The position numbers and the translations under genes were made by a program. DNA of 64,000 bases. Source: Hippasteria phrygiana. Its lineage: Eukaryota; Echinodermata; Asteroidea; Valvatida; Goniasteridae. The stretch spans positions 372,001 to 436,000 of the forward strand of contig JAZGUH010000368.1 in assembly GCA_037893225.1 (NCBI GenBank), read 5' to 3'. A model generated the notes under the pieces. It saw nothing but the letters and a program-made list of their open reading frames with translations. It was not told the origin of the DNA and did not search any database. Shown in pieces: positions 9,601-20,485 of this stretch. Positions within the stretch are counted from its first letter, which is position 1. Each line of letters starts with the position of its first letter.

Positions 9601-12519
9601 CAAGTGGCCTTCAAAAAGGAAACAGGCAGAGATGCTGAACATTGATTTTTTAAAAGTAAAATACAACATTTGCTGTTGGTATAAGTTTCAGAAATAAATG
9701 GATTTTGGGGTTAGTATTTTACAACCAGTACCGTAACACCGACCTGTTTAAAGTTTGGTGTGCATAGATGTTGAGAAAGTAAAAAGAAAAAAAATGCTGT
9801 TGTAGTCTGGTTCCCTGACCCTACTTCAATTATCAGGTCGGGAAACTAATTGCCAAACAAAATGTGGACTAAACTAAAGTTGGTAAATTCGGGCTGTTTT
9901 TTAAATTGATACAACATTTCCACTTTTCTTGAAAATGACAGCACACCAGGTGCCATGATTTCACAGGATGCTTGAGACTATTATGTACTTACAGTCAAGT
10001 AAGGTATTTCATAATACAGTCGACTCTCGTTAGTAAGAACACAGATAAGACGAAATTCTGGTTATAACAAACGCATATCGTCGGTCCCGGCAAAACTGCA
10101 TATTTCTATGGGGAAAAATTCGCTTAAAACAAATCGGATTATACAAAATTCCTGTTAAAACGAAAGGATTTCGTAACCCCGTTGCATCAAAACGCATTGT
10201 TAGCGACCCATTTGTAACGAAAGTTTACAAATCCTGGCTGACGGCTTTTCATTCCGCAGTATTGGTCATCAATTGATGTCTGTCATGTCAGTTGATTCAT
10301 CTTGCCGACGGAGAATTTATTCTAATTGGTGGACAGTGCACGGTTGTTATTCGCCCACTGTGGTCAACAACAATTAAAGGCCCGTCTTAATGAGTGCCGG
10401 TGACACAAAGTGCCAGTCTCCACACGTCAGCCTCTTTTCGACTTGAGTAAATTAACTAGAAAGCTAAAGAGGAAAAGTGTGAAAAGCTGGCTCAGCGTTA
10501 AGCAGTGTCTTTTGTTACCGAGCCTGGCAGGTTCTACAGACGAAGCCTACGGCCACGCAACGTACCTGGTCAGACGGCAGCAAGCTAATAACAGATTTTC
10601 TTCAAACTGACGTCGTCACGATAATTGAACCCAACGGCACTTGTCAGAGGCCCACATTTTCAAAAGAAGGGATTTGATTCACAAGTCAGATAGGTCAACC
10701 CAACCCCCCCCCCCCCCCCCAAAAAAAAGAACAATTAAACTGCCGTCTCTGATAGCCCCTAAAAACATAAAAAAAACCTTAATTAACTGTTCCTATTAAA
10801 CACAAGATCGACGCAATGAAAAAAAATTAGAAACATACAACTGGTGTTTGATAGCCTGTGAATAAAAAAAAAAAATTCCAAACTGATCTATTCAGTATCG
10901 CCCTGGCAAAAATTCCAATCCAAAGTGATGGAAAAAGATGGCATAATCACTGAATTATGCATGACACAAAGGAGCCAATTACAGTTTACCATTTGGCTAC
11001 CGTCTCATGAGGGCATTCTATCGATATCTGTAAACTCACTCGATCATGGACGACCGGACCAGTACGTGCAACATACGGTCGCTCCGCTGGCGGGATTCAC
11101 CGTCTTTGTAAAAGATTACTCGCATGGAATATTGAAAGATGAAAGGATAAGAAAGAAAAAATGTCTCTCCATGACACAATTTGTGCAGGAGAGACTGCTT
11201 ACATTGTGCAACGAAGGGATCCAAGTTGATTTACTCTTCAAATTGCTGCCATCTGTTATGTTGACTTCTGTTATGTTAGCATCGGTTGACCGTCAAGATC
11301 TTCGTAATTTTATTTCATTTTTGTATTATTTCACAGCAACATTTTACATTTGTTTTTAACACAACAATAACATTTATTATTTTATTGGATAAACAAGACA
11401 TTAACTTAAGGGATATCATTTTTTTTCTTCTTTGGACATCACGCACGTTCGCATACATTTGTACGTGTACAATGGGGCTTATACAAAGTGAACAACTTCA
11501 CGAGATCCCAAGGATTTCGTACTAACGGGAGTCGACTGTGATTCAGTAGTTTTGTTTTTTAATGTTTGCAAAAGTTGTATATTACATTTAATCTAATATT
11601 GGAATGTGTAATGAAAGGGCAGGCCCTTTCTTGGAAACTTGCCCAGCCATATAAACACACAGCTGTTTAATTTCATTAACCCTAATTCCCAAGGTGTGTG
11701 AAAATTCAAATTGACATTAGAAGATTTGGGTTTAAAAAATTCATGTACAGTTATGCCCAAATTATTCATACCCTATGAAAAATCTGGTAGTTTGCTTTTC
11801 TCTCATAAAAAAGCTGGATTGGCGGAAATTAGGCTTTACCTGATGACTTTTAGTTGCCATGTACAAATCTACATCACATCATTAGCATAAAAGTAGAAAT
11901 AATAAATAATTTATGATTCACAATACCCGAATTTGGCATGGGTATGAATAATTTGGGGGCATAACTGTACTGCCTTTAAAAAAGAAAAAAATTCTTCAGT
12001 GTTTTCTGAGAAAACACTTTGAAGAAATTTGTTTTCTTCTAACATATTTTATGTTTACAAAACCACTGTTTTCTATCTGCAACCGTACAAAAAAAGCTTT
12101 ATTTTTGCTGGCTTTCCCCATCTGATGCACATAAAGATACACCTGCATTATTGTTAGGTCGCAAATATTTGCAATTATTTGGTAACGACATATGTGGTTT
12201 TTCTTCATTTGATGAAAAAAGGGATTCACTTTTGTATTGCTAGAAAAAAAGCAATTAAAAAAAATAATTATCTTTTGGGGAGATTGGACAAAATATATTT
12301 TGGAGAGGGAGGGACTTCAATTTTTACCTTTAATAATTAAGAGTAGGTTAGGTTATCAAATCATTGCCCATGGTTATCTAAGACACAGCTGCCATTGTGA
12401 TTTCTAATTTTTTTGGCCCAATTTTTCAGATTCCCAATATTCCCGGTGTTCTGAGTAGCCTAGTTAGAATATTCTTACTGTGGAAGTACAACAGCCCGTC
12501 TGCGAAGATATTAGCATAG
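2411..12519 (+). CDS. SWEET1-type sugar transporter (six coding exons)
   Basis: Six exons join in frame into 213 aa: 2411-2478, 4971-5048, 6175-6298, 6859-7020, 9344-9463 and 12430-12519 (stop TAG). Each internal boundary has a clear acceptor (cag/tag) and a gt donor, mostly gtaagt. SWEETs (MtN3/saliva, PQ-loop family) are seven-helix uniporters moving glucose or other sugars down their gradient across plasma or Golgi membranes. Family marks seen: the Pro pair in VPFLPF (about P39/P42), the helix-pair sequence NNILWFSYG, N69 in LLIVNG and N187 in IPNIPG (equivalents of the paired pore asparagines), and a second MtN3 repeat in exons 5-6 (KSTDGISLPLT). Length matches the usual 210-230 aa. The start ATG in exon 1 opens directly on hydrophobic helix 1. 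Introns are 0.56-3.0 kb and full of MITEs. Upstream non-coding exons cannot be excluded. Exon 2 is only 78 bp and was found by splice-site logic and family similarity. Confidence 0.92.
2479..4463. other. SWEET intron 1, first part
   Basis: No gene seen. It contains a GC-rich stretch near 2535-2650 with a short gccgcgcc run, a hairpin at 3304-3354 and AT-rich unique sequence. Confidence 0.6.
3304..3354. repeat. Hairpin-forming inverted repeat
   Basis: ggttcccgtctctgctgc is followed after a short AT-rich loop by its near-perfect inverse, giving a stem of about 19 bp. It lies in SWEET intron 1. It is either a tiny MITE remnant or a structured transcript segment. Confidence 0.6.
4464..4621. mobile_element. 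MITE flanked by TTAA (piggyBac-like)
   Basis: The element starts ccctttcagcccc and ends ggggctgaaaggg, a 13-bp inverted repeat, and is bounded on both sides by TTAA (4464-4467 and 4618-4621). The body is about 150 bp with an internal second ggggctgaa. TTAA target duplication and CCC termini are the hallmarks of piggyBac-type elements. Confidence 0.75.
4768..4917. mobile_element. Second TTAA-flanked MITE
   Basis: Bounded by TTAA at 4768-4771 and 4914-4917. Terminal cctaaccct pairs with agggttagg, and a subterminal ctgccagacgca pairs with tgcgtctggcag. It is about 140 bp and lies 146 bp downstream of the preceding TTAA MITE. The same piggyBac-like logic applies, but the sequence is a different family. 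Confidence 0.7.
5077..5262. repeat. 21-bp minisatellite of palindromic units
   Basis: About nine tandem copies of a 21-bp unit, tgtagtactactgcagtaaac, with minor changes (gtgaac once, one 3-bp expansion). Each unit contains the palindrome tactgcagta. It lies in SWEET intron 2. A reading frame through it (NCSTTAV repeated) is an artefact. Confidence 0.9.
5341..5756. mobile_element. 400-bp MITE with 8-bp target duplication
   Basis: The body spans 5349-5748 and is bounded by a perfect 8-bp direct repeat, cgttaggg (5341-5348 and 5749-5756). Terminal inverted repeats run about 55 bp, starting ggaaagatttta and matching taaaatctttcc at the other end. An internally diverged or deleted relative lies at 37478-37715 (shared gaaaataaccaaccctcc). 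An 8-bp duplication fits hAT-like mobilisation, though the termini are not classic hAT. Confidence 0.85.
5857..6041 (+). repeat. tccacgatt element, copy 1, between two simple repeats
   Basis: Runs from gagtttgtatatgccggc to cacccgtttacatgactg with internal gtccacgattg repeats. Copies: 14506-14651 (+) and 47972-48067 (-). This copy is flanked by ttggg repeats on the left and gggcc repeats on the right; copy 2 is followed by tgtgtg. Confidence 0.75.
6615..6647. repeat. Poly-A tract
   Basis: Uninterrupted run of about 33 A residues in SWEET intron 3, followed by gtcacc and C-rich sequence. It may be the tail of an old retroposed copy, but no SINE or LINE body is recognisable upstream. Confidence 0.6.
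7554..7835 (+). mobile_element. tRNA-derived SINE, family S1 copy 1
   Basis: A tRNA-like head carries box A (ggttggtgtagtgg) and box B (ggttcgaatcctggc). A body follows with cagtccctacctgattccgt and ggttttcctcccacctctaaaa, then an AT-rich tail (aataaaataaatac). A second copy of the same head and body lies at 57282-57560. The element is inserted inside a ggattttgatggattc repeat in SWEET intron 4. Confidence 0.85.
8310..8946. mobile_element. Foldback element made of accatacaaaacc units
   Basis: At least ten copies of ccatacaaaacc or its inverse ggttttgtatgg are scattered over 600 bp. The outer ends form an inverted pair (ccctcctact at 8313, agtaggagggt near 8932). A 63-bp direct repeat (accatttggcatacaytrt) is duplicated at 8700-8790. 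No coding sequence is seen. It lies in SWEET intron 4. Confidence 0.6.
9464..10016. other. SWEET intron 5, first part: nothing recognised
   Basis: AT-rich, no ORF with family resemblance, no clear repeat structure. Confidence 0.6.
10017..11538. mobile_element. Non-autonomous Tc1/mariner- or pogo-like element
   Basis: Starts cagtcgactctcgttag after TA and ends ctaacgggagtcgactg, an inverted repeat of about 17 bp. The subterminal word ggatttcgta recurs near both ends (10167 and 11511). The interior of 1.5 kb has only weak ORFs, the longest at 10925-11359, which I do not recognise. The outer flank on the right is TG, not TA, so the target duplication is imperfect. Confidence 0.6.
11748..11967. 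mobile_element. 220-bp mariner-type MITE
   Basis: Termini cagttatgcccaaattattc and gaataatttgggggcataac plus tg form inverted repeats of about 28 bp, flanked by TA on both sides (11746-11747 and 11968-11969). The body is AT-rich and non-coding. TA duplication and CAGT ends are typical of Tc1/mariner derivatives. Confidence 0.85.
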
Positions 12520-12567
12520 CCACAGATGGAGAAGAAACGGTAAGAATTGTCATTTTGTTGGACCTCT

Positions 12568-12710
12568 TTAACACTTTGCGTATGGAAGACGTCTGTGGAT
12601 GCCAAAAAAACAGTGCCACCAGGCCGGATGACGCCCACAGCCGTTATTTGTGCAGTTTCAATCCATTGTTGTATTATTGTGTATGTTACGCTTGGCTGCC
12701 AAAGCCTCCG
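12568..12710. mobile_element. TTAA MITE fragment (cttgagtacgg family)
   Basis: Begins at TTAA with cactttgcgtatgg and contains ccaggccggatgacgcc and gtttcaatccattgttgtattattgtg. These match the reverse complement of 56820-57040 and part of 15308-15440. It lies just after the SWEET stop codon and may supply its 3' UTR. Confidence 0.6.
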
Positions 12711-12747
12711 CGACACCCTGACATCTCACGTAAAAAAAAACGTACTC

Positions 12748-12943
12748 GAGGCAAGGGCGGATCCAAAACACAATTTTGGGAGGGGCCAAAAAAGATTTTG
12801 GGTGAGTTTTGTGGGTGGGTGTACGAAGTGGCTGCCTTTTTGCGACGTCAGTTTAGAAAAAAAAAAATGGTTTGGTTTTTTGGGGGGGTCCATGGCCCCC
12901 TTTGGCTCCCCTCCCCCCCCCCCCCTGGATCCACCCTTGCCTC
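12748..12943. mobile_element. MITE with gaggcaagggcggatcca ends
   Basis: gaggcaagggcggatcca at the left is mirrored by tggatccacccttgcctc at the right, over a 196-bp span that includes a poly-C run. Fragments of the same end motif (tggatccgccc) occur near 18240. Superfamily not assigned. Confidence 0.75.
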
Positions 12944-13614
12944 AAGGGGATAAAGGCCAGTGAATACAAAGGGGTGTTTGGTTTCTGGTATCTTGGTTTT
13001 GGGTTGTTTTTTTAGGTGATCGGGCAGATCCCCATGTAGTTTGTGTTTATAAATCCAACAAATTACAGGAGACTTTCCGAAACATTGAGTTTCCCCAGGT
13101 CTTTTCAGATCCACACAAACTCACAAAAGAAAAACAATTTCACTTGGTGTTAACGCACAAACCTTTACCTCATTGTTACGATCTGGTCATCATATTTTTA
13201 TCCCCATTTTCAGTGTCACCACATAAAACAAAACCCAAAAATCTATTAAAAATTCTAAATGTGGTGCCTGGCACAAAGCAATAAGCCTATTTTGAATTAC
13301 AAGCTAAACAATTTTTGTTTTGTTTTTCACTAGAAAGTCGATTTGGGGATTTAAAATGTTTACATTCGAAAAGCCCTATTCTATCATATCCCAATGTTTT
13401 ATACCTAATTTTAGTCTCAACATTTTGTTTGTTTGTTTTGGGAGGTCAGGTTATAGTGTGCACTGTTCAATAACTTGGAGCTTCATTTTTTTTAAACAAG
13501 GGGTCATCACTCCAGCAATTTGAAAGTGCTATAGTGTGGGCTATACATCGTCGGGGCCATCTTGTCAGACGATTCCAGCAGAGGTAGTTTCAGTAGCTTA
13601 GTCGTGTATTTTTT
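12944..13614. other. Downstream of SWEET: nothing recognised
   Basis: AT-rich sequence without a supported gene or repeat. Possible 3' flank of the SWEET gene. Confidence 0.5.
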
Positions 13615-13848
13615 AGAGCTATTTTTATCAAGTCCCCTCTAGCCCGCTGGTACCATTTGTCTAAAAGTCGTCGCTGCGGGCAGCAAATAAATCTGATGTC
13701 ATTAGACGTACACCAAGTCTTAGACGTGCTAGACACAAAAGGGGAGTTTTTCTTATGACGTCAGATTTGTTTGCTGCCCGCAGCGACGACTTTTAGACAA
13801 ATGGTACCAGCAGGCTAATGCTGCGCTAGACTTGATAAAAATAGCTCT
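13615..13848. mobile_element. Long inverted-repeat element
   Basis: agagctatttttatcaag, then taccatttgtctaaaagtcg and tcgctgcgggcagcaaa, are repeated in reverse order and complement on the right. The arms are about 90 bp around a 50-bp centre. A single related arm lies at 38629-38706. Transcripts through it would form a long hairpin. Confidence 0.85.
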
Positions 13849-14505
13849 CAAGTCACTTTTTGGTTATTTCATGGCAGAAATAATTAGCTGTTTTGTTTTA
13901 TTTTACAATACACAATCTACATAAAACTACAAAAAGATGTATTTTATTTGCTATTCATAAGCGATTTGTTTTTAAAAGTGTGGTATAGGTTCAGGTTGTA
14001 TATTTTGTCATATATCATTTAATCATGCCTAAGAATGACCAAGCATTGTAAATATTACCTGCCATGCGACCAGCGTGCAGTTGGAAGAAATCAAAATTCA
14101 TCAGCATAAGTAGCATATGTGTAATGGGGGGGGGGAGTGTAGGAGATGGAGACCCGAGACCCTCAAATTGTTGGCGCGCTGCAAAGGAGAGAGATGATGA
14201 GGCAGTAGTGGGAATCAATGTTGATACACTACGGAAGCTAAAACAACAGCAATCCCCAACACTGCAACCTCATGGGCCAGGGGTCACTCCACTTTCAGAC
14301 AGCGGTTCAAGAAGTAAATGTTTATATCTAACTATAATTCCAGGAATCTGTCTGTGTGTACAGGTAAGAAAGGATATACAAAGAAACCGTTCAGTCCTCG
14401 CACGTAGAAGTACGTGCTTAGTCTATGGGGTTGGGTTATATTAAAGGAACAATTGGAAACACAAAGCATTGTCCTCGCACGTATTTGGAAAGTACGACTT
14501 TGTGT
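13849..14505. other. Nothing recognised
   Basis: AT-rich spacer. A 126-codon frame at 14064-14444 has no family resemblance and contains a poly-G run. Confidence 0.5.
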
Positions 14506-14651
14506 GAGTTTGTATATGCCGGCAATCGTGGACCTAGGACAAAAGAATTCGGGGTCCACGATTGAAAATCGTGTACAAAACCAATGGGAAGCCTAGTATA
14601 AACAAAAAAGGGAACAATGGGAGGTCCACGATTGCACCCGTTTACATGACT
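14506..14651 (+). repeat. tccacgatt element, copy 2
   Basis: Same element as 5857-6041 but about 35 bp shorter in the middle; runs from gagtttgtatatgccggc to cccgtttacatgactg. Bordered by gtgt-type simple repeat on the right. Confidence 0.75.
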
Positions 14652-15184
14652 GTGTGTATGTGTGTAATTTGATTATCTCCAGAACCGGGCACTGTATGAA
14701 GTTGAAAATCGGCAGGTGTATTGCTCAGGACCCAAGAATGTGCAGTGTCAATTTTGAAGTTGTTTGGATGAGCAGTTCTCACAAAAAAAGCAACAAACCG
14801 GAGGCCTAAATCTGCAAACGTGGCAGTATAGACCGCCACGCACTACGGCACATTTATCACACTGCACCACGCATGTAATGGGGCCTGATTTAATATGCAA
14901 ATAAATTAGACGCATGCGCATCAGTGTTACCAAAAAGCTCTTTCAACTCACTTCCAAAGCTGTGATACCGTGATGGCATGGAAACATACACCCGTGGCTT
15001 TTTAAAAACAAAAGCCAAGCAATTTGTCCTTTTCGAACAGGCACATTTTGAACGGGCATGCACTAGTTAATTAAACTCTGAAAAATGCCGGTATGTACCA
15101 TTGCTTATATGACAAAAGGAAAGCTGGGAGAAGGAAAGGAAAAGGGAAAAAACGTATGACCTAGTGGCCAGCTGTTATTAATAG

Positions 15185-15450
15185 GGTGCCGGTATGCCAA
15201 GACCGGCTTGTGCAGCCAAGCATAAAATAGGCAAACAATGGATTGAGTATGTGCAGGAATGTGCATATAGATGACCGTGGCCATGGCTGTTGTACGTATT
15301 CAAGAGGTTAACCCCTTGAGTACGGTTGTTTATAATGAAGCGCTGGGTACTGGGGCGGCCTGTGCAGTCAACCATAACATACATATTACACAATAATAGA
15401 TTGAAAATACAGAGAATGGCGTGTACTAGCCTGGTGGTAATTTTGTTTTG
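15185..15450. mobile_element. TTAA MITE relative (cttgagtacgg family)
   Basis: TTAA at 15308 is followed by ccccttgagtacggttgttt, as at 56820. The words caatgga/aatagattga and cctggtggtaatttt are also shared. The left part (15190-15300) repeats ggcttgtgcagcc and aacaatggattga, so this looks like a partial dimer or nested pair. Confidence 0.55.
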
Positions 15451-15861
15451 GCATCTATAAGAGTCATAAGGGTATAAGGGGCCAGAATGTATTGCGTCCA
15501 GAACTTATATGGCCCACATTTAAAGGGGCTTATTACATACGCACAAAAGAGGGTAAAAGGAGCTATGTCCCTGCTTAATATATTTCAAACTCAATTGCTA
15601 AATTTTTAGCAACAGTTATAAACTCTACTAATGAGATTTAATAAGTTTCAAATAGGAGCTACATGCAATAATACAATAATACAATATATCTTGGGAAGAC
15701 TAAATAGAGTACACGGTGTGCTTTTTCATTCAACATATATTTTTCTTGCATAATTCGGTGGGTGGATATCCATTATGTTTAAAGTTTTAGTCAGAGCTAC
15801 TGAGAGTATGAGATAGCTTTATAGGCATTCTAACACCTCATCCACAGATTATGTGTCTTGA

Positions 15862-15952
15862 CACTATGAACATCTAACAAAAGAAAACCCACGCAGTCCT
15901 TTGTTTGTAACAAAGGACTGCGTGGGTTTTCTTTTGTTAGATGTTTATAGTG
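15862..15952. repeat. Near-perfect 91-bp palindrome
   Basis: Two arms of about 43 bp, with a perfect core running from acatctaacaaaagaaaa to the 3-base loop tgt and back, and only a 2-base mismatch near the base. No other copy is visible in the window. It could be a very young MITE, a small-RNA hairpin or a cruciform-prone site. Confidence 0.85.
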
Positions 15953-16020
15953 TGATTGGCCGAGTCACATGGCATTTTTGGCTGTTTTGGAAACTTTTCC
16001 AAAACAGCCCTTGTTTTCGT

Positions 16021-16056
<36 letters not shown>

Positions 16057-16059
16057 TGC

Positions 16060-17460
16060 TTCCTTTTTTACCGGCACTTTGGTGCACCCGATTGACTTTA
16101 AACTTGGCAGACACTTAGACAAACTGCTCAGAATGTGTCCCGAACTTTTTGGTCATGATGATGTCATCACGTGATTTTTTATGAATTTTTGAAATTTGAA
16201 AATCGTAAAATTCTTTTCAATATATCTAGCGAACAAAACAAGATATTTTCAAAATTCTTTTTGTTATAGCTTTGGTATGTCTCAAAGATATGCCCTAAAA
16301 CGGAGAAAATGTGTGACGTCATGATGACATCATCAAAAATGTGCTTTTTTATATAACACATATAAGGATATGTCCGATCGTCATGAAAATTGGTGGGTAG
16401 GTAGATACTGGCACTAGGATGCAAAATCCAAAGTGACGTCATGATGACGTCATCACGTGATTTGTTATGAATTTTTGAAATTTTGAAAATCGTAACATTC
16501 TTTTAAATATATCTGGCAAACAAAACAAGATATTTTCAAAATTCTTTTTGTTATAGCTTTGGTAGGTCTCAAAGATATGCCCTAAAAAGGAAAAAAATGT
16601 GTGACGTCATGATGACATCATCAAAAATGTGCTTTTTTAAAACACATATAAGGATAGGTCCGATCGTCATGAAAATTGGTGGGTAGGTAGATACTGGCAC
16701 TAGCATGCAAAATCCAAAGTGACGTCATGATGACGTCATCACGTGATTTGTTATGAATTTTTGAAATTTTGAAATCGTAACATTCTTTTAAATATATCTC
16801 GCAAACAAAACAAGATATTTTCAAAATTCTTTTTGATACAGCTTTTGGTATGTCTCAAAGATATGCCCTAAAAGGCGAAAATTTTGTGACGTGATAATGA
16901 CGTCATCAATTTTTTTTTTTTTACGCATGTAAGGGTCGGTCCGATTAAAAAAATTTATACATTGAATTTTTCTCTACCTAATTCAACAATTTCGTGATCG
17001 TGGCTCACTCAAGTATTAAGAAATAACAGGCATCTGAAAATTGTGACCAAATTCAATATAACACAAAGGAATTCTGGGAAGGACAGAAACCATGGCTTTC
17101 ATGTGGCATGCTGTCTATAAAGAGTTGATCTCTAGTCTTTTTTTCAAGTCGTCAGACAAGTCGTAGGCAGACACTTACACCAACTGCTCAGAATGTGCGC
17201 CGAACTTTTACGTCATGATGACGTCATCACATGTCATGTGACGTCATCTTAAAGGTGCATTTTTTGAAGCAATATATATCTACAAAAGTACAAGTCAGAT
17301 TAAGTTAAAACGTGGTATTTAGTTATGCCAGCATGTGTTAGATGAAAATTTATGTGACGTCACGATGACGTCATCGGCAAATTTTCTATAATTTTTTTCA
17401 TTTTTGAAATTTCATTTAAATCACATAATTTTACACAAAAAAACAAAACAGCCCTGTGTT
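16060..17460. repeat. TGACGTCA tandem and dispersed repeat block
   Basis: Between about 16150 and 16960 a 286-bp unit is repeated nearly three times; the landmarks gacgtcatgatgacgtcatc begin at 16435 and 16721. Each unit contains several TGACGTCA palindromes and tcaaagatatgcccta. From 17166 a copy of the window-start repeat (25-330) follows. The whole block is non-coding. Confidence 0.8.
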
Positions 17461-17696
17461 TGTCCACAAACACTGCACCATACATCTAGTCTATTTTTGC
17501 TATCTTCCTGTGCACGGCCAAAAGTACTATACCCATGGCGCGGTATTTGTGTGCAGATGCATGTAACGCGTATTGTTCCGAAGTGCCACAGAGCTGGGTT
17601 CAAACATTTCGTTAAGGGGCGGTTTAAAAAAGAGCAAACAATTTTACACAAATTTTGTATTGAAATTTAAGCAGAATCTGTGGGTGAGGTGTTATA

Positions 17697-17827
17697 AAAC
17701 AAATATTTACTGCTTTATCTCGTGGTGTGGTAAAACTAGCTTTTCTCGGAGCTCCATGGAGCATTCTATTTTGCCTCGGGAGGCTAGTTTTACTACACCA
17801 CTTGAAGCAGTAAACATTTGTATAGTA
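17697..17827. repeat. Inverted repeat, about 130 bp
   Basis: acaaatatttactgcttt...gtggtgtggtaaaactagc is mirrored by gctagttttactacaccac...aagcagtaaacatttgt. The arms are about 45 bp. A short MITE or foldback element. Confidence 0.8.
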
Positions 17828-20344
17828 TCCTACTACTGTGGGTAAGAAAATATACATTAAACTGTTGGCCAAGGAGTGTATTGGTAGTATTGTTTTGATG
17901 TTTTTTGTTTTTTAAGTATTCAACTATTCAATCCTTATGTATTTGGAGAAAGTGGGTACTTATTTTTATATCAATGTCAATAACACTAATATTTTCTGTC
18001 TATTTAATGATCCATAAATTTGTATATATCGTTGGCTGTATTTTGGATTTGAAATTAACTTTATTTTTCTAAGGTAAGACTTTCCGATGTACATGTATTT
18101 CTCTAAACTATACGTAGTACAGAAGTACGCGATGTACATTTGCTGAAATGTAAATCGAGGTGGTGATGCTCATCAAAACATCTAACAGAACAGAATTGAA
18201 ATTAACTGTAATCATTGCAACCGCCCCCCCCCCTGCAAAACTGGATCCGCCCACAAATGTGCATCACATTTGGAGGATGGTAAAAAGATAAACTACACGA
18301 TAAAACAAAACTAAAATCACCTTTTTTTAGGGCTTGTTCACACACTATATATTATGTTGATTTCCAAGGTTAAACCGTCAACATGATTACTTTTACAAGA
18401 ACATTGTAACACACCATAATAGTATGTATCTTGACTGAGGTTAACCCTTCAAAATTAAATTCATGTATTTGTTGTACACAACCTCATCAAACAAAGTGCC
18501 AAGTTCCACCCTGAAAAATACTGCTTTTTTTTCCTTAATTGCCATTTGTGCAAAAACAACCAAGAATAAAAACCTTTTTGAAGGGTTGCCCAAAATAGCA
18601 AAAAGGAGGGTTTTTCATTCAAATAAATCATTTAAAGATAGTACTGAGAATAAAGGAACACAGACAGTATATCTTTGAAGGTTCCAGGTACATGTATATT
18701 TAAAATTCAGTTCTGTTTTTTTCATGATTTTGATTCCATGAGTCACATTGTTTTCCTTTTAGTATTAAAAAGATCAAATTTCCACAGAAAATGGTGATTA
18801 AAAGAGGCCCATGTTGGATTTGTCTCTTATTGCCTTTGATCCAGTTAAAAAACCCACATTTTTGTGCGCAAGCCGTTTTTGACATGCAGCCCCTGATCAG
18901 TCATGCATCAAATGGTCATTTTAAAGCCTGAAAGGTTTTCTACCTATCTATATGTATGGTGCCATATTCCAAAAATATTGAAATTTTCATTTTTTAGACA
19001 TTTTTCTGAGTGTATACTTCTTGATACACCCTGCATATTATTAAACTGGTGAATTACTGAAGGGAAAGTCTCAAAAGACGCAAGACAAATGGGTTTACTT
19101 ACAGGGTGGTCAAACAACGTAACGGCATACTTCCACTACCTTTAGAGTCAAACCATCTGTACCGACGGAGAATCTTTCTAGAAGACAAATGATGCCAAGA
19201 CCTCCCGATTCGGTCCAGTAGTTTTTGCTGCAGAGCCCATTTTGTGAAGCAAAGTCGGGTTACTTGGCCATTCCATGCATGCAGAAAAGAGCAATGGGAC
19301 CAACCATGGATTGAAGGAACCCAACCCCCTTGCCGACATGATCTCATCGGTATGGCAATGCAGAAGGTCCAATTGTCTGTATCATTTTTCAACTGTTCGT
19401 AAAACTGATTAGTTAAAATGATCAATTAAAAAACGAAGAAAAAAAACCTGAAACGGGAAGGTGCATCAAGAATAAGGGTCTATACATAAAATATCACCTG
19501 ATAACTCCCGCAGTAATCATTTTTCCCTTCAGTGCATTTTTATCGGTATATTGTAATTTCTTGGAAAATATTTTGTGAAACTCAAGATTGTACAAGTCCT
19601 TTTACAATAGGCAATCCACTTGATGGTGTCTCACTTCCTCAAAAAAATGCAAGTTCCTTTGGGTGGTATGGATTTCCAGAAAAAAAGTTGATACTTTTGT
19701 TGACATTTATTTAGGTACATACATGTACAGACAAAGTCGTGAGGACTTTAAAAACAATGAATTTAGGCCCGACACATGTGGCAATAAGCCAGTTCGGTAT
19801 TCCGACTGCGCATGTGCACATCAAGATTTGACAATTTTTCTTTCAGGAGAAACATTTTATCGTATGCATGCAAAAGCATAGTGGGGTACCAGCAAATTTA
19901 AAGAGATTGTCGTGTTCTAAGGTAAAAATTTGCCACAATGCAACAAAAGTTTTGTAAGAAGCTATTGAAAATGCCACCATTTTACAACGATCCAAACATC
20001 CCCACTGCTCGTTCAAAATCTCTTTCCGAAAATTTTGCAACCCCACCCTCAAAAGAAAAGTGGGAACGCCACCGCATGTACATCCATTCCTGACCTTCTG
20101 GGGAAAATCAAATAAGCAAGAAGGGATGCAACATCCTATGCAACATTTTGCCAAGACACGCCCACACATTTTACAAAATTGCACCATGTTTCCGAGTAGT
20201 ACTAGTATAGGACCTATACAGACGATCTGACTACGACACAGCGCAAACTTGTTATAACCTATCGCAACGAAGATGCACCCAAGATTTGACGGTAGGATAT
20301 TCAATATCCAATATCCGATATTCCCAGAATATGCCACCCAGCCG
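17828..20344. other. Gene-poor spacer
   Basis: No supported gene. A half copy of the ccagttcggtatt MITE end seen at 49215 occurs near 19790. A minus-strand frame of 108 codons at 19099-19425 and one of 164 codons at 19843-20337 show no recognisable domain. Confidence 0.5.
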
Positions 20345-20485
20345 CCAAATCCTGGGATTCGAACCTGCGACCTCCGGAATACCGTACCGGCTCTCTACCA
20401 ACTGAGCTATCTTGCCCTATGTTGGCGGTCTCCTTAAATTTGTTCGGGTGCGTGCTAGTCAGAAGTCATATAAGCCCACAATGTC
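20345..20485 (-). mobile_element. tRNA-derived SINE, family S2 copy 1
   Basis: Read on the minus strand, a tRNA-like head has box A (tagctcagttggtagag) and box B (ggttcgaatcc), but the acceptor arms do not pair, so it is not a functional tRNA. Downstream parts (gttcgggtgcgtgctagtcagaa) recur at 39640-39760 beside another degenerate head. Confidence 0.8.

Noticed and set aside
10925..11359. 144-codon frame inside the 10017-11538 element as a transposase
   Set aside because: No DDE, helix-turn-helix or pogo-type motif is visible.
19843..20337. 164-codon minus-strand frame
   Set aside because: No domain resemblance, no splice or start support, and it lies in repeat-rich spacer.
20345..20420. 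tRNA gene on the minus strand
   Set aside because: Boxes A and B are good but the acceptor stem does not pair and a SINE body follows.
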